Assembly: GCA_017562135.1 (NCBI GenBank) | Contig: QEYB01000459.1 | Span: 1 to 64,000, forward strand | DNA: 64,000 bases | From: Dipylidium caninum | Taxonomy: Eukaryota; Platyhelminthes; Cestoda; Cyclophyllidea; Dipylidiidae | Direction: 5' to 3' | In this document: positions 36,686 to 56,300 of the stretch, piece after piece | How the letters are laid out: every line of letters starts with the position of its first letter | How positions within the stretch are numbered: the first letter of the stretch is position 1 | The notes under the pieces: model-generated | Seen by the model: the letters and a program-made list of their open reading frames with translations, nothing else | Told to the model about the DNA's origin: nothing | The model's database searches: none | Translations under genes and position numbers: made by a program

Positions 36686-39600
36686 AATTCCTAAGGCATC
36701 ATAACTAACTCCTCCAGCCGTTCGCTGTTTATCAATGCTGGCGTTCGGGTCTGAAATTCACCCTGATACCTTGATGGGTAGTAGACGATTAGTGATGGGA
36801 AGACTACTACTTTGTTTCCACGTGGTTATTCATGCAGATGTCTATCTTTTTCAATTTTGTTTCGGAGGCACTCCTTTGTAACACTCTTGTGACTTTCTTT
36901 TACATTGCATTTTGTTACCGAATTTTTCTTAGCTTCCATTCAATATTTCAGTTCCCCACCGCTCAGATTTCAAATGCTTAAGAAATGGGATCCTTAGGCT
37001 TCTTCAGCCTGACTTCCTTTAATGCTGCCGATTAAGGTCGTAATTTGGAATAGTCAACAATAACTTGGTTATCAATTCTTCAAATTCTTTTGCCACACTT
37101 GTACTTAATGTTGATGTTGCCACGGCCACTGAATTTTACTAACTAATAGTAGTTTCGCCCTAAAGGTTATATTCCATTCATCTTTCACTGCCTTTTATTG
37201 GCAGCACATCAGTTAAACTCGATTTGCCCATCTTCGTCAACTTTTCTGATTACCTCGGGAACGCTTTCAAGAGACATTTTATCAAGATAATCTATTTTCT
37301 TCATATATACTCTCTTGTTCCAGCGATCCTCCTTCAGTAATGCCCTTTTTCACTGTCTGGTAGGACTGAAACGGTTTTCGTCATGCGCACACGGTGTTGA
37401 AGGAAAAATCTGAAATTCGGTTGACGCCTTCAATGAAAGACTTTACGTCAAGTGCGATTATGAACTACGTGAAGCCGCTTCTTTGTATTAGCGCCAACAC
37501 TTAATGCCATTGATTTGGTGTTCATTTGCAGATCCACCCTTTACCGTTTTCACTCGTCAGTCATACTTTGTAAGTGTAAATGTAGGGGCAGATTCGAATT
37601 CAAATTTTCTAAATTTTCTCACATTTATTGCGGCTCTTTTCCCATGTTCTAAATCTCGCCTTAATCTGGCATGCTTTCGCTGTTAAAACTTTAGTTTTCA
37701 GTAAGCAATACACATTCTCGATTTGATGTTGAGAAGAAACACTGTAAACCAGCAATTGCCAAACTAGAAAGCGTATGGGCCCATCTGCATTTCGTAAACC
37801 CTGGGAAGTACGGAACAATTACACGAGGCATTTGTCCATTGTTAATGCTAACGCGCTACCTGCGCAATAAATTATCGAAAGTCAGGTCCTTGTTTTTCAA
37901 CCGGGACTGTAGGTGGCGGACTACCTTAATCAGACATCACCCTCACCTAATCTAAAAACCTTCGTCTGGTCACAGAATTGCTAGCAACCGCGCTTAATAG
38001 ACCATCGCGGGACTGCTGCTTTAACAGCATACACTTCTACGAGACTCAATAAGTGTGCTCTTGGGATAAAACAATTATTGCTAAATGCTGTGCCTCAACT
38101 AGAGAGTTAAGAAGGATAGAAAACGACTCGTATGATTGAAGCCTCCACTGAAAGAATGAGGGAAGTTCAAGGTCAGAATTCCTTTCCATTCAGCTGGAAA
38201 ATTTCAAAATGGATATCTTAAAAGCCGTAGTAATGTTCAGTCTATCGCTATTTTAACCTAATTGAATGGAATATGGGTTGGATGGTTCGGTCGACATCTG
38301 TCTCACCAGTTGAGGGACCTTAAGAAAAGGGACTTTTCTGTGAAAGCGCTTATTTATATTTGTGAGCAACTTTATTTACTTCGGCCAACAATAAATTAAC
38401 CAAGATTTTGGATGGCAATTTAGTGGCAAGGATGGATGGAGAGCACATAGGGAAAACTTACAGCGTTATTTCTTAAGCTCTCAACTAACTCCATTTTCCT
38501 GAAAACAGTGTATTCATCACTTAATTGGTAATAAACAGTATATGAATTTCGAAACGCCCGAAATTTTGACCTCGCGCGAGGCAACGTAAATTGAAAGTTA
38601 GTCTTATATTGCGTGTCGACATGGTAACCAGGCATAAGAAAAGGGATTGCAATGCAATTGTAAATAAGTAGAGGGAGGAAGGTAGGAGGAACGCGCTTAT
38701 CTCATTGGTATTTGATTACTGGGATGATTCACCTCAGTCTTGTTTACAGAGTAGTCTAGCATTACACCCCATGTAGTTAAAGGAGGACCCGGTGAAAGAT
38801 CATGGGAGAACTTTAAGTCAATGTCATTCAAGGGAAGACCTCTAAAAAGAATCAACTTTCCCGAATAAAGTCACATGTAGTGTCACAAGTGAAAGCCACA
38901 TTGGGGAGAAAAGCAACATTACCAAGTATCTCCACACTGCTAGGTTTCGTATAATTGATGTTGTTTGGTAAAAGAGGGCTTGGAACATTCAGTCGTCATG
39001 GCAGCTGGAAGAGTAGAAAATGAGTTTTAAATGATCCTTCCTTCACAGCTCTCTTGACATCTAAGTTTTGGCTCAGGAGTTCAGTCCTGCCTTCAGTAAT
39101 GGTTGGAAAAAATAGTGAATAAACTGCACTACACACCAAGTTAATCGATTCTTGACGCCGGCTTCGAGAGGATGTTTAAAGTATTTCCTGCACCTCCGTC
39201 CAACCCAGTGTAGAGGAACTTTCTTCTAGAATGGAGCCAAGAGCTCCACCTCCACCTATCATCGAAAGTTTGGAGCTGTAACACCGGTTTGCAGCGGTGA
39301 GATCTCAAACCATGTGAAAGTGAGTGGAAACTATTGCCCCAATTGTTTCGGTGATTAGGTATGAAAGATTAGGCCTGTTTTTAAGTTTCGATGTTGTGAT
39401 TCCAGAAGAACACTCAACAGGCATTCAGATAAACAAAGAACTGCATTTTTGTGCAAACCTCACCATATCTTAGCAAACCTGTCTGAGAGAGAATAAGGTA
39501 TTCCTTTTAGGAACGCTTCTAAGAAAATCCGAATATAACAGGTCGAAGTTAGGTGCATTTCCTCATTGCTTTGACATCTGGAAACAAGCCCATTAGTAAT

Positions 39601-40893
39601 TTGCATTGGTACCTATCAGGCCTCTATATCGTCCTTGTGAAGACTAAATCATCCGAAGTGAAGTAGACCTCTGGCCACACAAAGGTAAGAGGCTCACTCA
39701 CTGTCTCACAATACGCACTAACCATTCTGATCCATTTCGGCAGTGAAGTGAGATCGCACGCCTCCAATTAATCTAACTAGGTAGTTCGCTTCCACGACCC
39801 TTTTGACCTAACGAAGCAATTATTAAAACAGGCTTTTGACGTGGCGGCCGTACATTCCCCTGAGTCTTTCGTAAGGGCACTTTATGCATAGGCACGTAGC
39901 TTGTGATTTAGGTTCAAGTCTGAAGAAAACCGAATATGGAACAGTTGTTGTAGAAAAATCGTTAAGTAAACGAGATCGGTGTCAGAAAAGTGTTAGCGAT
40001 TCGACCGAATGTCCTATTTCTTGTCTAGGCCAGTAGAGGGAACCAGAAAAAACTGACTTCCACAGACTCATGAACTCTTTAAGTTCCAGGGACCAACTAA
40101 CTCGTACATTCACCTAATTCTTGTCTACTTGGCTAAAAGAGTGAAACAAATCAGTGATCATATGTAGTGAACTGTCCAACTCGAAGTTATGCTTTGTCTG
40201 ACATCAGCCAGCGGGCGTATTTCACCTTGCACTTGATTTAGCCTTAAAGCTTTCTTGACTGGACCTAAAGGGGACGAAACTATTATCTAGTATTAGCGGG
40301 AAATAGGAGATTCGGTATCCAGGGCGGTTGATAGGTACACGTAAATGTATGTATGTTTGCACGTAGACACGCGAAGAAGCGTCGAATGAGATCGCGGGCT
40401 ATAATTGTTATCATTAAACTCGAATTCATAATGAGCTGTATGCAAATTGGCGCAGTTGAACGGGTCTCAACCTTCGTTATATCGGTAACGACAGAAGTGT
40501 TTTCGCAATGGAAGGGGAAATAAAAGTGAACTATCCACCACTCAATTGATGCTTCTCGAGAGGCGAGCGATGATCACGCGATGCGTCGTAGGCACCTGAT
40601 GGACCTTGAGGTCATCGTGACGAAATCACTTGCCTGCATTGCATCGGGTCAGCGTTTCAACATGATCAAAGCATCCAGAATGTTCGATAAAAATGTAGAA
40701 TAATTTCACAACGGGACATGCAAGAGTCTTCCAAACTTAATCAGAAATAAAAGCTGTAATGAATCCCACTGGTTTTTTAGAATTGCAAGAAAGGGAGCCA
40801 TCTAAGAAAAGGGAAATCACTCCATATGGTTACTTTAAAAACTGTTCTAGCTACAGGCATGAAGGGTGTAGAAAGCGGACAGGAGGCATTGTC
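36686..40893. repeat. Tandem repeat unit 3, right part
   Basis: From aattcctaaggcatcataac at 36686 onward, this sequence is collinear with unit 1 from about 12154 and with unit 2 from about 19115. Homology ends near 40893, within the ggaggcattgtctt sequence shared with unit 2 near 23320. The last 70-80 bases of the unit, present at the two inter-unit junctions, are missing here and unrelated sequence begins. The part carries another candidate N-terminal BTB exon (minus strand, about 40550-40633), which has lost one base in the codons for its phenylalanine-histidine pair. Confidence 0.88.
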
Positions 40894-42005
40894 TTTCGTA
40901 GTGATGCAGAGATGGTAGCACAAAGGTGCTCTGGAGGGATTCCTTAACCGTAAAATTACATCTGGACAACGAGCCGAATCACATTCAACAGCCATCGGTA
41001 GCTAGTCAGATTTACGAGCAGCGACCCTTGGATACTTTTGAGATTAATAGACATTCGCAAAAATTACCTCGACTATAGGCGCTGGTTTCATAATAGGCTT
41101 CGAAGTAAAGCAACAATCCAACCACATTGAACAAATTACATCAGTTGAATGATTCTATATCAACTCGCATGCATAGCAGTGTTAGAGCTAAGAAGAGGGA
41201 AAGATGAAAGCTAATTTTCCTAGAGCCACGTCTGTAAAACTTAAAACGTCATAACCCAACAGGGGATCGACAGATAGATACTTCATCTACATAAATTTAA
41301 CGAATCACGTTGATGAAGCAAGGAAGAAAATCAGAAGAATATACAGCTGTCCATGCGAAAGACCAAATACGAACGGGGAACTTAAGTTCTACCTCGTTAC
41401 CTTCAGGCATTCCTCAAGTAACAGACACAAGCCTAAAGCACGAGAAGTAGAGGTTCTCTAAGGGCAGAGGCAGTGGCGATGGGGACGATATTTGGCAATA
41501 TCCCCTAGAAATGAGAAGAACAGTACGGATAACAGCAAAAACCCTTTGTTAGAAGTAATACCAGAGGTAAGATGGGTTTTGACAAGGGACTCAGAGAGAA
41601 GACAAAGGTGAGTGTGTGAGTGTGAGATAAGGGTTGAAGAAGGCGCAGATAGAAAGACATGTGCTTCGTCAGGGTAGAGTGACTGGGGCTGTACCACAGG
41701 TTAGAACGCAGAAAGGAGGGAGGCGTGGCGCGGCGGGGTATAGGTGGTTTTGGGGAGGCCAAGCATCAGTATTATAATGAGAGAACTACGAAGAAGCTCT
41801 CACAAGCAAGATCATACCCCAACTTGAATATTTTTGTACAAGGGGAAATAAAATGATTGCAACCTAAGCCTGCTCCCCAAAGGATCTTCTTCTTCAGTGC
41901 TCTCCACCAACGGCGGCACTGACGGTTGCGAGTAGACTCGAACAGAAGAGATGGCAATTAAGATGAGTGAAAATGAGTGCAGAGGGAAGGCGGAAAGAAG
42001 CGTAT
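40894..42005. other. Intergenic, 3' flank of MARK
   Basis: This is unique DNA between the end of the tandem array and the MARK stop codon. It contains GA/GT-rich low-complexity patches at about 41580-41640 but no recognisable gene or repeat. Confidence 0.45.
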
Positions 42006-48595
<6,590 letters not shown>

Positions 48596-50394
48596 ATACC
48601 GGGATCGCAAAGCGACCTAAATAGGACTAGCGCAACCCCCGTCTCGGCTGTTTCAAGGCGAACATTTTAATTGGCGACTTTAGTGCGTTTAAAAGAAGCG
48701 CTTTCTAAGGCCGGTGGTTGCTGCAGAATAAGCGGAACAGTAAAAATGTAGGAATTTTGTAAAGCGAGTTATGGCTACCGCGAATGCTATTAAACGATTG
48801 ATTTAATCCTGTTGGCTGTGTGTTTGCGCAAATAAGTTAAGTTTTGCGATAAATATAAGTTATGCTCAATGTGTGGGTATAAATGAGGATCTCAAAGGTA
48901 CGATCTAAAACACGTTAAGAATATATATAAGTGCGTCCGGAAGTACTCTTCATTGCGAACTTTAATATTATATACAATATGCTGTTAAGTTACTCAATGT
49001 TCTGCTTGTTGACTTAAATGATCCTTCAATGGTATACCACTCAATACCATCCCCTATTCGTATTGTTTTAGCAAATTTGACCAAACCGACTAAAAACGGA
49101 GTATTCTGCTATAATCTTAAAAAGGGAATTCACAACCTGCTAGAACCCAGAGGTCCGTAAGTAATAACGTAAAGCCCAAATCTGGCACCTCTCTCTTAAT
49201 TCTTAGACTGCACATATTCCAAGGATACGTATTTTGCTCTTATAATGAGGATATATGTATGGCGCTTAGGACCACTCTTTGATCATGTTAATTCGCTTCA
49301 TTAGGACAAAGCTTAAATCTCTTTCTAAGGGGAATTTCGAGGTTAAAAACGGTTCGATGGCTTTGATTTAGCCCGTATACATCTTCAGTGACTATGTCGA
49401 AAATTTTTTTATTGACAAACAATGGATAATCTCGCCGTATTCCTCGATTTAATTAAACTACTCGAAGCAGCTAGATTGTATTCCCTTTTATAACTAGTTT
49501 AATGACTTCCGGTCCTTTAGCTTAAAAGTCGTCATTTGTATAATAACTTCCTCTTGCTACTATTCTGATGCTCAGATAGAAATTCAGGTAGTGAATGACA
49601 GGAATCTTGGGCGGTTTCCTTCCATCTAGGTATCAATTGGAATCTAACACTTACCTCCCTTTTGCTGGCAAATGGCTGCAGGAATTTTATATATTGTTCC
49701 TTTAACTTCAATAGTTTCCTCTACTTGGACCTCACATTTCAATATGTGTGAGCTCTTGTGCCCCAGTTAAGATTCCATGTCATGTTACCTTCTCAACTCC
49801 CCCTGCATTTCCGATAAAACTTATGTTATTCAACTAACTCATTCTAAACTACAGAATACGACACAGCTACATAACCTGTACGACACTTTTTCAGCCTGAC
49901 ACCTTATATAACGATAATAAAAGTCTACCTAAAACGGCAACCATGGCGGACGTTATGCTAATTTCATTGTTCCTATTTTGTTGATACCAAATACTGTTTT
50001 GTTCCCTCTTGCTATACTTTGTGGCTTAAGTGGGACGAAATGCGAAAAATAAGTTATATCTTCTTTTTTAAGTTACTAGTAAGGTGTCCATCCCCCTGAT
50101 GTCAATTTCACACAGTGCAACGATCTCTTACTTTTATGTTAAGGTGACTTTATGGTGATAAATAAGCGGATAACCAAATAGATCCTTCATGGTTGATTTT
50201 AATTGAAGTACATTGTAGGATTTATCTTAAAAATTAGAGCAGACAAACAACGATCTTTCTGGGCAACATGTATTTACATGTCGACAACATGATAACATAT
50301 CGTCCGAGACCACGAGGAGAGTTGGAAAGGAAAGGACAGGGAGGTGGGAATCATGAGTTAGGGAGTAAGTTTGGAAGGAATAGGAGAAAATTTG
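48596..50394. other. Intergenic between MARK and slo
   Basis: This is AT-rich DNA upstream of MARK and downstream of slo, which lie in the same orientation. It must hold the MARK promoter and perhaps a further 5' exon. No coding sequence, repeat or RNA gene was recognised. Confidence 0.45.
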
Positions 50395-53300
50395 CTATAT
50401 CCTGTGCACCTGACTGGGTTCTAAAATATGTTGATGCGGCACTAGACAGAATATCCAATCTGATGGATGTAGGGGTAGGCTTGGCGGTGGGTTAGTAATC
50501 ACGAAGCGCCGGTAGGACACAGGTGTGCCCTCGCTGAGGTCACACCACCGTAGAAGGCGATAGATACCGATGATCAGAATTCCGTAGTCGCGCAATGCAG
50601 CAAGAAATAGTTTCTCGAAGGGTGTGCCTTGTACCGCAAACTTTCCTAGTGTGTTTCCCGTTAGCGTCAGTTGAGCTAGTCGGCAGCGCTCACGACACAC
50701 CTGACTTGTAAACGCAGGACCTCCACCACGCATTCCAGCGCCCTCAGCAAGAATCTTCTCTAAGAGTGGAGTAGATCCACCTGTTACCAATGACCGAATC
50801 AATGTTAATGCAGATTCATTGAAGTAAGCTGTACTCATAAGGGAATCTAGGACACTGATTGTAAAGGCCGTTCCGCAAGCAAATGGTTGTGTCATAAATA
50901 GCTCTCCCCCCTCATCATCATCTTCTTGATCTAGAAATTGAACATTCATATCGAAAGCTAATTCAGTCGCCATGGGAATTGTGGAACCATTTCGGGAAAT
51001 GAATCGCGGTGGGCGGTAGAACACTGCAGGGGTGTCTGGATCAACAGAATGCATGGATCCGGTGTGAAGTTGATTTTTGGTGAAAGGAAAATTGTGTGCT
51101 CTATTTCGTGATGTTCGTTTCACCAAATTAGCGTTATCTTCCCTTCGAGGAGTCATTTTCCTGATGGTCAAGGATGGAGTTTCGGCATTAAGGGTATCTA
51201 AGTCAGAAAAATCCATTGCTTTCACATTGAGAGAGCAGAGAATGGCTTCCTTGTCTGCTAGCGTAAGATCTTCAATTGTATTATCACTCTTTGAAGAAAG
51301 AATAACACACATTGAGGCCAGGTTGACATTTACTGACCGTAGGTTTGCTTTGCTTAAAGGAGATCCAGGCAAGATCCAAATTCTCGGAAAATTAGCTATT
51401 GTTTTCCACTCTCTTTTGATATAATCTAAGTTTCCTATCAAAACAACAGTTTTCAAATCGTGGAGGTGCAAATTACTAGCCCTGAGGGGCATTATAAAAC
51501 TTCGTAGCCCAATAATAGGACTACGATAGTCTGCGAATATGCAAACAACAATGTGATCATTGAAGTTCTTCGTTGAGGCCGGCTGTTCATCGTCCAGAAG
51601 ACAGGTTTTTATGTTCCTCTCGGGGCACCAGTGAAACATTCCTGTTGCATCAAAGTAACAAGAATTATTTGTGTTCTGGTCCCCTCCTTGTTTATGTCCA
51701 TCTATGGCAACACTGCTCAGATGATGGAAAGTGCTTCCATGCCAACTTAAGTGGTTGGTAGCGCTCGTGTCACCTCCTCTAACAAACCGAGCAGGATCCA
51801 GATGACTGGTAGGTGTAGAAGTACCAACGATAAGTGGAGATAGACAGTTGGTCGTGTTTCCAACAGTTACTGGTAATGCTGGCTCCAAAATCCTGCTGGA
51901 ATCCAAAAGGCGACTGAAAATCGACTTGGAACGATGAATTTGGCTCGACTTCACACAGGGACATAGCTTCACCTGGTGCATTTCCACATCAGCGTGGCAG
52001 CTACTGCAATAGACCGCCGCTCGTTTAGCCTCCTCCGCGGACTGCGCAATGAAGAATCCTTTGGTGTTGGGAGTTATCTTTGTTGTGTTCTGAAATTATT
52101 GGGACGAAACATTTCCTGAAGCTTTTTGTCTGCTTCATCTTAGCATTTAATATACTGGTGGTCTCTTGTTTGCCTGGGTGACTACTCCCCAAATTAGTTT
52201 AACTGACTCTTGAACGCAACCCATTTCTGATTTTATGCCAATATATCGTCAAACCCTCAACTTATGGGAGATATCAGAGACCAATCACGTAAGAGTTTTG
52301 AGCTAACAGATCAACTTAAAAATTCCTAACATTTTTTGTCTCTATGTCATAAAATTGGATGTCTAATAGGTATATTCCGGGCATCACAAACTATCCATTT
52401 GTGGCTGTATTAGCTTGAACGCTTTACTGGATAGGTTATTGGTTTGGGAACTATGAAACGGGCGTTTCCTTTAATTTTGCGTTCAGCTGCGACTGATAGC
52501 GATATCTATTTAAACCTGTGCCTGATACCTTTATTAATAAATTTTAAGGATATTTTTCTTACCCATTTCGCGTAATTTTTCAGTATTTGTGTTCTTTTTT
52601 ATTTTTTCCTTTTCGAAAGAATTATGTGGGGACAAAATGTACTGCGCATTTCCTTCTCTTATATAAGTTCACACCGAATCCTAGTGCTGATCAGGCTTTG
52701 AGAAACATTAAGCAGAAATTCTGACCTGGACCCACCAATTAAAGCTTCATTCTGTTAATTCGATTATCATCAACGAGCCTCGAGGAAGACCACCGGCCCA
52801 GGTCAACAACGAGGAAGAACGGCTGTATAATCGATCAACACAAATATTCGTGAATTTGGGTCTACACTAAGCGCTAGCCATACATGCAGCTGTTGAAACA
52901 TCTGAGTAAAATAAATAAAGGAAATATTTAACTCTTATTTGCCGTATGAAATGACGCAATTGCAAATGATGGGCCACAAGAGCAAGTGCGCGCGATAGCG
53001 AACGACCACATAAAGTTTTAATTACTGTTGACAAACTAACTTCTCTACAATATGAAATGCCACTATATCCCCCGTATCCATCCAATGTTTCAAACCTTTT
53101 ATTATTTTCCGGGATTAGAAATTATTTCTAAGAACAAAAAAATACAATATCCAAAATGATATTTTAAACAACATTGTGCCGATTATTAACCCTTAAACGC
53201 ATTTGTCAAACAGACATATCTAAGTTATCAAATCATCGGTAGAAAGTCATACGCGTAAAGTTAGTCATTTTTAGTGACTGTAATAAACAAAGTGAAAAAT

Positions 53301-56300
53301 CGAGTCTTTTATTGAACGCCCGTTTCATAGTTTCCAAAATAATATTGTCCTGAGTAAGTAACGAAACAACAGATTCAGTAATACATGTGAAACTAAAACA
53401 GTTTGTATGATTGGCTCTAGCCCAGAAAACATTATTCCTATTACTAAGAAGTTACGGAGTTTGCTAACGAATATATGAGTGGATGATGGCAAATGAAGAA
53501 GAATACTGACGCTTGTAAAACATCCATAGCAATTTTAGTGGGGTAAATTGTCCACAAAGTTTCCCTTTATTGAGAGTTTTTCGTCTCCAATTCAAGTGAA
53601 TCAAAGGCCGCCCACGGTATTCTGACGTTATTACTCTAACAAGATCTGAGATTTGACTGAAATCGTGTAATTTAGACAAACGAATGGGTGAATATGAAGT
53701 TAGTTTTTGCATGACAATTCATCTTTAAATTAGCGGGCGGAGAATCAACTTCTTACGTTAGCGGTTTTCCCAATATTATTTATGAAAGAAACAAAAATAT
53801 TGTCTTCTGTGGGCGTAAAAGGTGTGAGATTCCAAAAGAGCGGCTTGCGAGGAACCTCACCTTTACGGTAGTCTTCTTCAAACCATCACTACTATTTTAG
53901 CATCTACATCGACTGACATCGTTATTTAACACTACCAAGTAAAATTGTACTAAATGGACTTTTGTTACGTAGGCCGGATTGAGAAATGAAGAATGTGTGA
54001 GGGATTTCACTCTAAATACTCCAAGCATACCAGGCGGGTTATGGATAGATTTTTCCCTAATAGGAGGCCAGAGGGAATCTGTGTTAAGTTTTAATAAATA
54101 TAACTTTTAAAGCTCACATTTGGGTTGATGACAATGTGGGTCTCCAGACTTCCTTTGGACTGCACAGCAATTAACAGGAGTCTGAGTCGGCTAAAACAGA
54201 GTTCAGCAGCGGCAGCAAAGGTCATCTTCTCAAAGGAAGGTGAGAATTGTTCCGTATACATTTCCATCCCCGCGCCTTCCATATAGTCGTCGAGCCAATT
54301 GACGCCCTGATTCTCTGATTTACGGTAGGTGCGCATTGTGAAAAGGTTGGCGAGGAGAGTGGAAAAGCCAGGCGCTAAACAGTTCTGGGCTAAGAAGCCT
54401 AATTTCAACTCTGCCACGCAGATAGCGTCATCGCCACGTCGCCAATCCCAGTTTGGAATGTTTAAAAGGTAGGTTTTGTTATGGTATTGCATCAACTGCA
54501 CAATTACCTGTAAAATATCCCATAACAACAGTGAGTGCATTTCCACCATTTAGGTGAACCAAGTAGACTTTAGTTCATTTTGGCCCTAATCAGAGTATTA
54601 AGCCATATCAACTGGAGTCGGGTATCTTACTGTGTTATTACGATATGATAATGAAACCCTTGATTCATATGGTTTTTTACTTGAAATAGTAATATTTAAA
54701 TTACTGGTTATACCGAAATGGTCTCACATGGTGAGAATCAATGAGATCACCGGGCGTCAAGGAGTCGAGTGAAACGTTGCATCTCCGTATTAACTAATAC
54801 CTATTCCGGTTAGCCCGGCCTTAGTAACCCATTCTTCCATGTTCCATGTAATCGACAGCCTATAGCGTGGTCCAAGATTATGGCTCATTTAAATCCCACG
54901 TCTCTCGGACACTCCTCGTCTTAGAGACTGTTTAAGTGCGAAATGAGTTAGAGGTTATATGATGTTAGGGATCATGATCGTTGAGATTTTTCACAATACT
55001 CTCCAGATGTGAATCATTCTGAGGGGGAAAAAGTTAGCGCGACACCACTCTGTCGCCAGGAAGAAATGGGCCTTTCAAGTGCCCACATCATGTGACATCT
55101 ATACCTGCACTGGCAAGGAGCTAAATGTGAAAACACTGCCTGTGCGGATATGCAAGAAGTCACCTTGTAACAACATTTCTAGTGGATGAATAACCTTAGA
55201 AACCATGTGGTTTTCAGCAATGTCAATGGGTATAAAGGGAATATTTGTTTAGTTTGAAGATGATAGAGAAATGAATGTGTGCGATTATATAAAAATATGG
55301 CAATAAATGAAAGCATTTACTAAGATATATTATAACTACTGAAATAATCGGGGTGCAAGGGGATAATTCTACCCAATACATAGTCCAAGGCTGAAAATTT
55401 CTCTTCCAAAGGAGTGAGGGAAACGATCAAGTTGCTATTGGACTCTGGTCACCTTCATTATACGTTTCATTTGTTCTCCAAGTCTGCAGAAAATGCGTTG
55501 ATTAGTTGCGGATGAAATGTATGCGCTTTGTGAACCGAAGCCTACCTGTTTCCGAGTTGATATACAACCAGACCCATTAATACCTGCTGCTAGCATCATT
55601 AAACGTCTGTAATTTGGTCATTTTGAGGATAACCTTGAAAGCTATAAATAGCCATAATTGTACGTTTCCGGCGTTCCCTACGTTGCATAACTTCTTTACG
55701 ACGCATACCTAAAAGCTTTGAAACAAGTTGGATTTTGAAGATCCCAAATGGCATTTTAGAATACTTTGTGGATTCAGGTACAAGTAGTTGTGAAACCTAG
55801 AGGTTAACGACAAATTTCAAGGCCGCTTAAATCCAATTCATCCACACGTCGCGAGGTAAATTGTCAAGTTGATAAGGCAAACAAGCCCCCCTAGTGGACA
55901 CGAGTAATCATAGTTTTAGAATGGGAAAGAATCAAGGAAGAAGGTGGCTTGGTAAGTTTATGTTTCATATGATATATTTTGCGACAAAATATTTTATGTT
56001 GGCATTTGAAGCTAAGAAAAGAGCATTTTGGCATCGATAAGGAATGATTGAGTGCTTTTATTAATCCTCAATGGAGTGCTAACTTACAGCGCATGAAAAG
56101 GGACATTTTTCACCGAGAGATATCACAAGTGTTAGAATTTTGTAAAATAAATACAAAATAAAAAGGAAATTCCAGAGGGAATTGTGATCACGTACATATG
56201 GGTCGAAAAATAGGCCCGCAAAAGATTGATGGTTTATTTAGAAGGGGGAACCTCCAATTAAGACATCAAATAGAGATGTTAGAATGCCTTAATGACCAAC

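Noticed and set aside
49000..50300. Repeated short AT-rich motifs upstream of MARK as a possible regulatory array
   Set aside because: They are irregular and not above what AT-rich DNA gives by chance.
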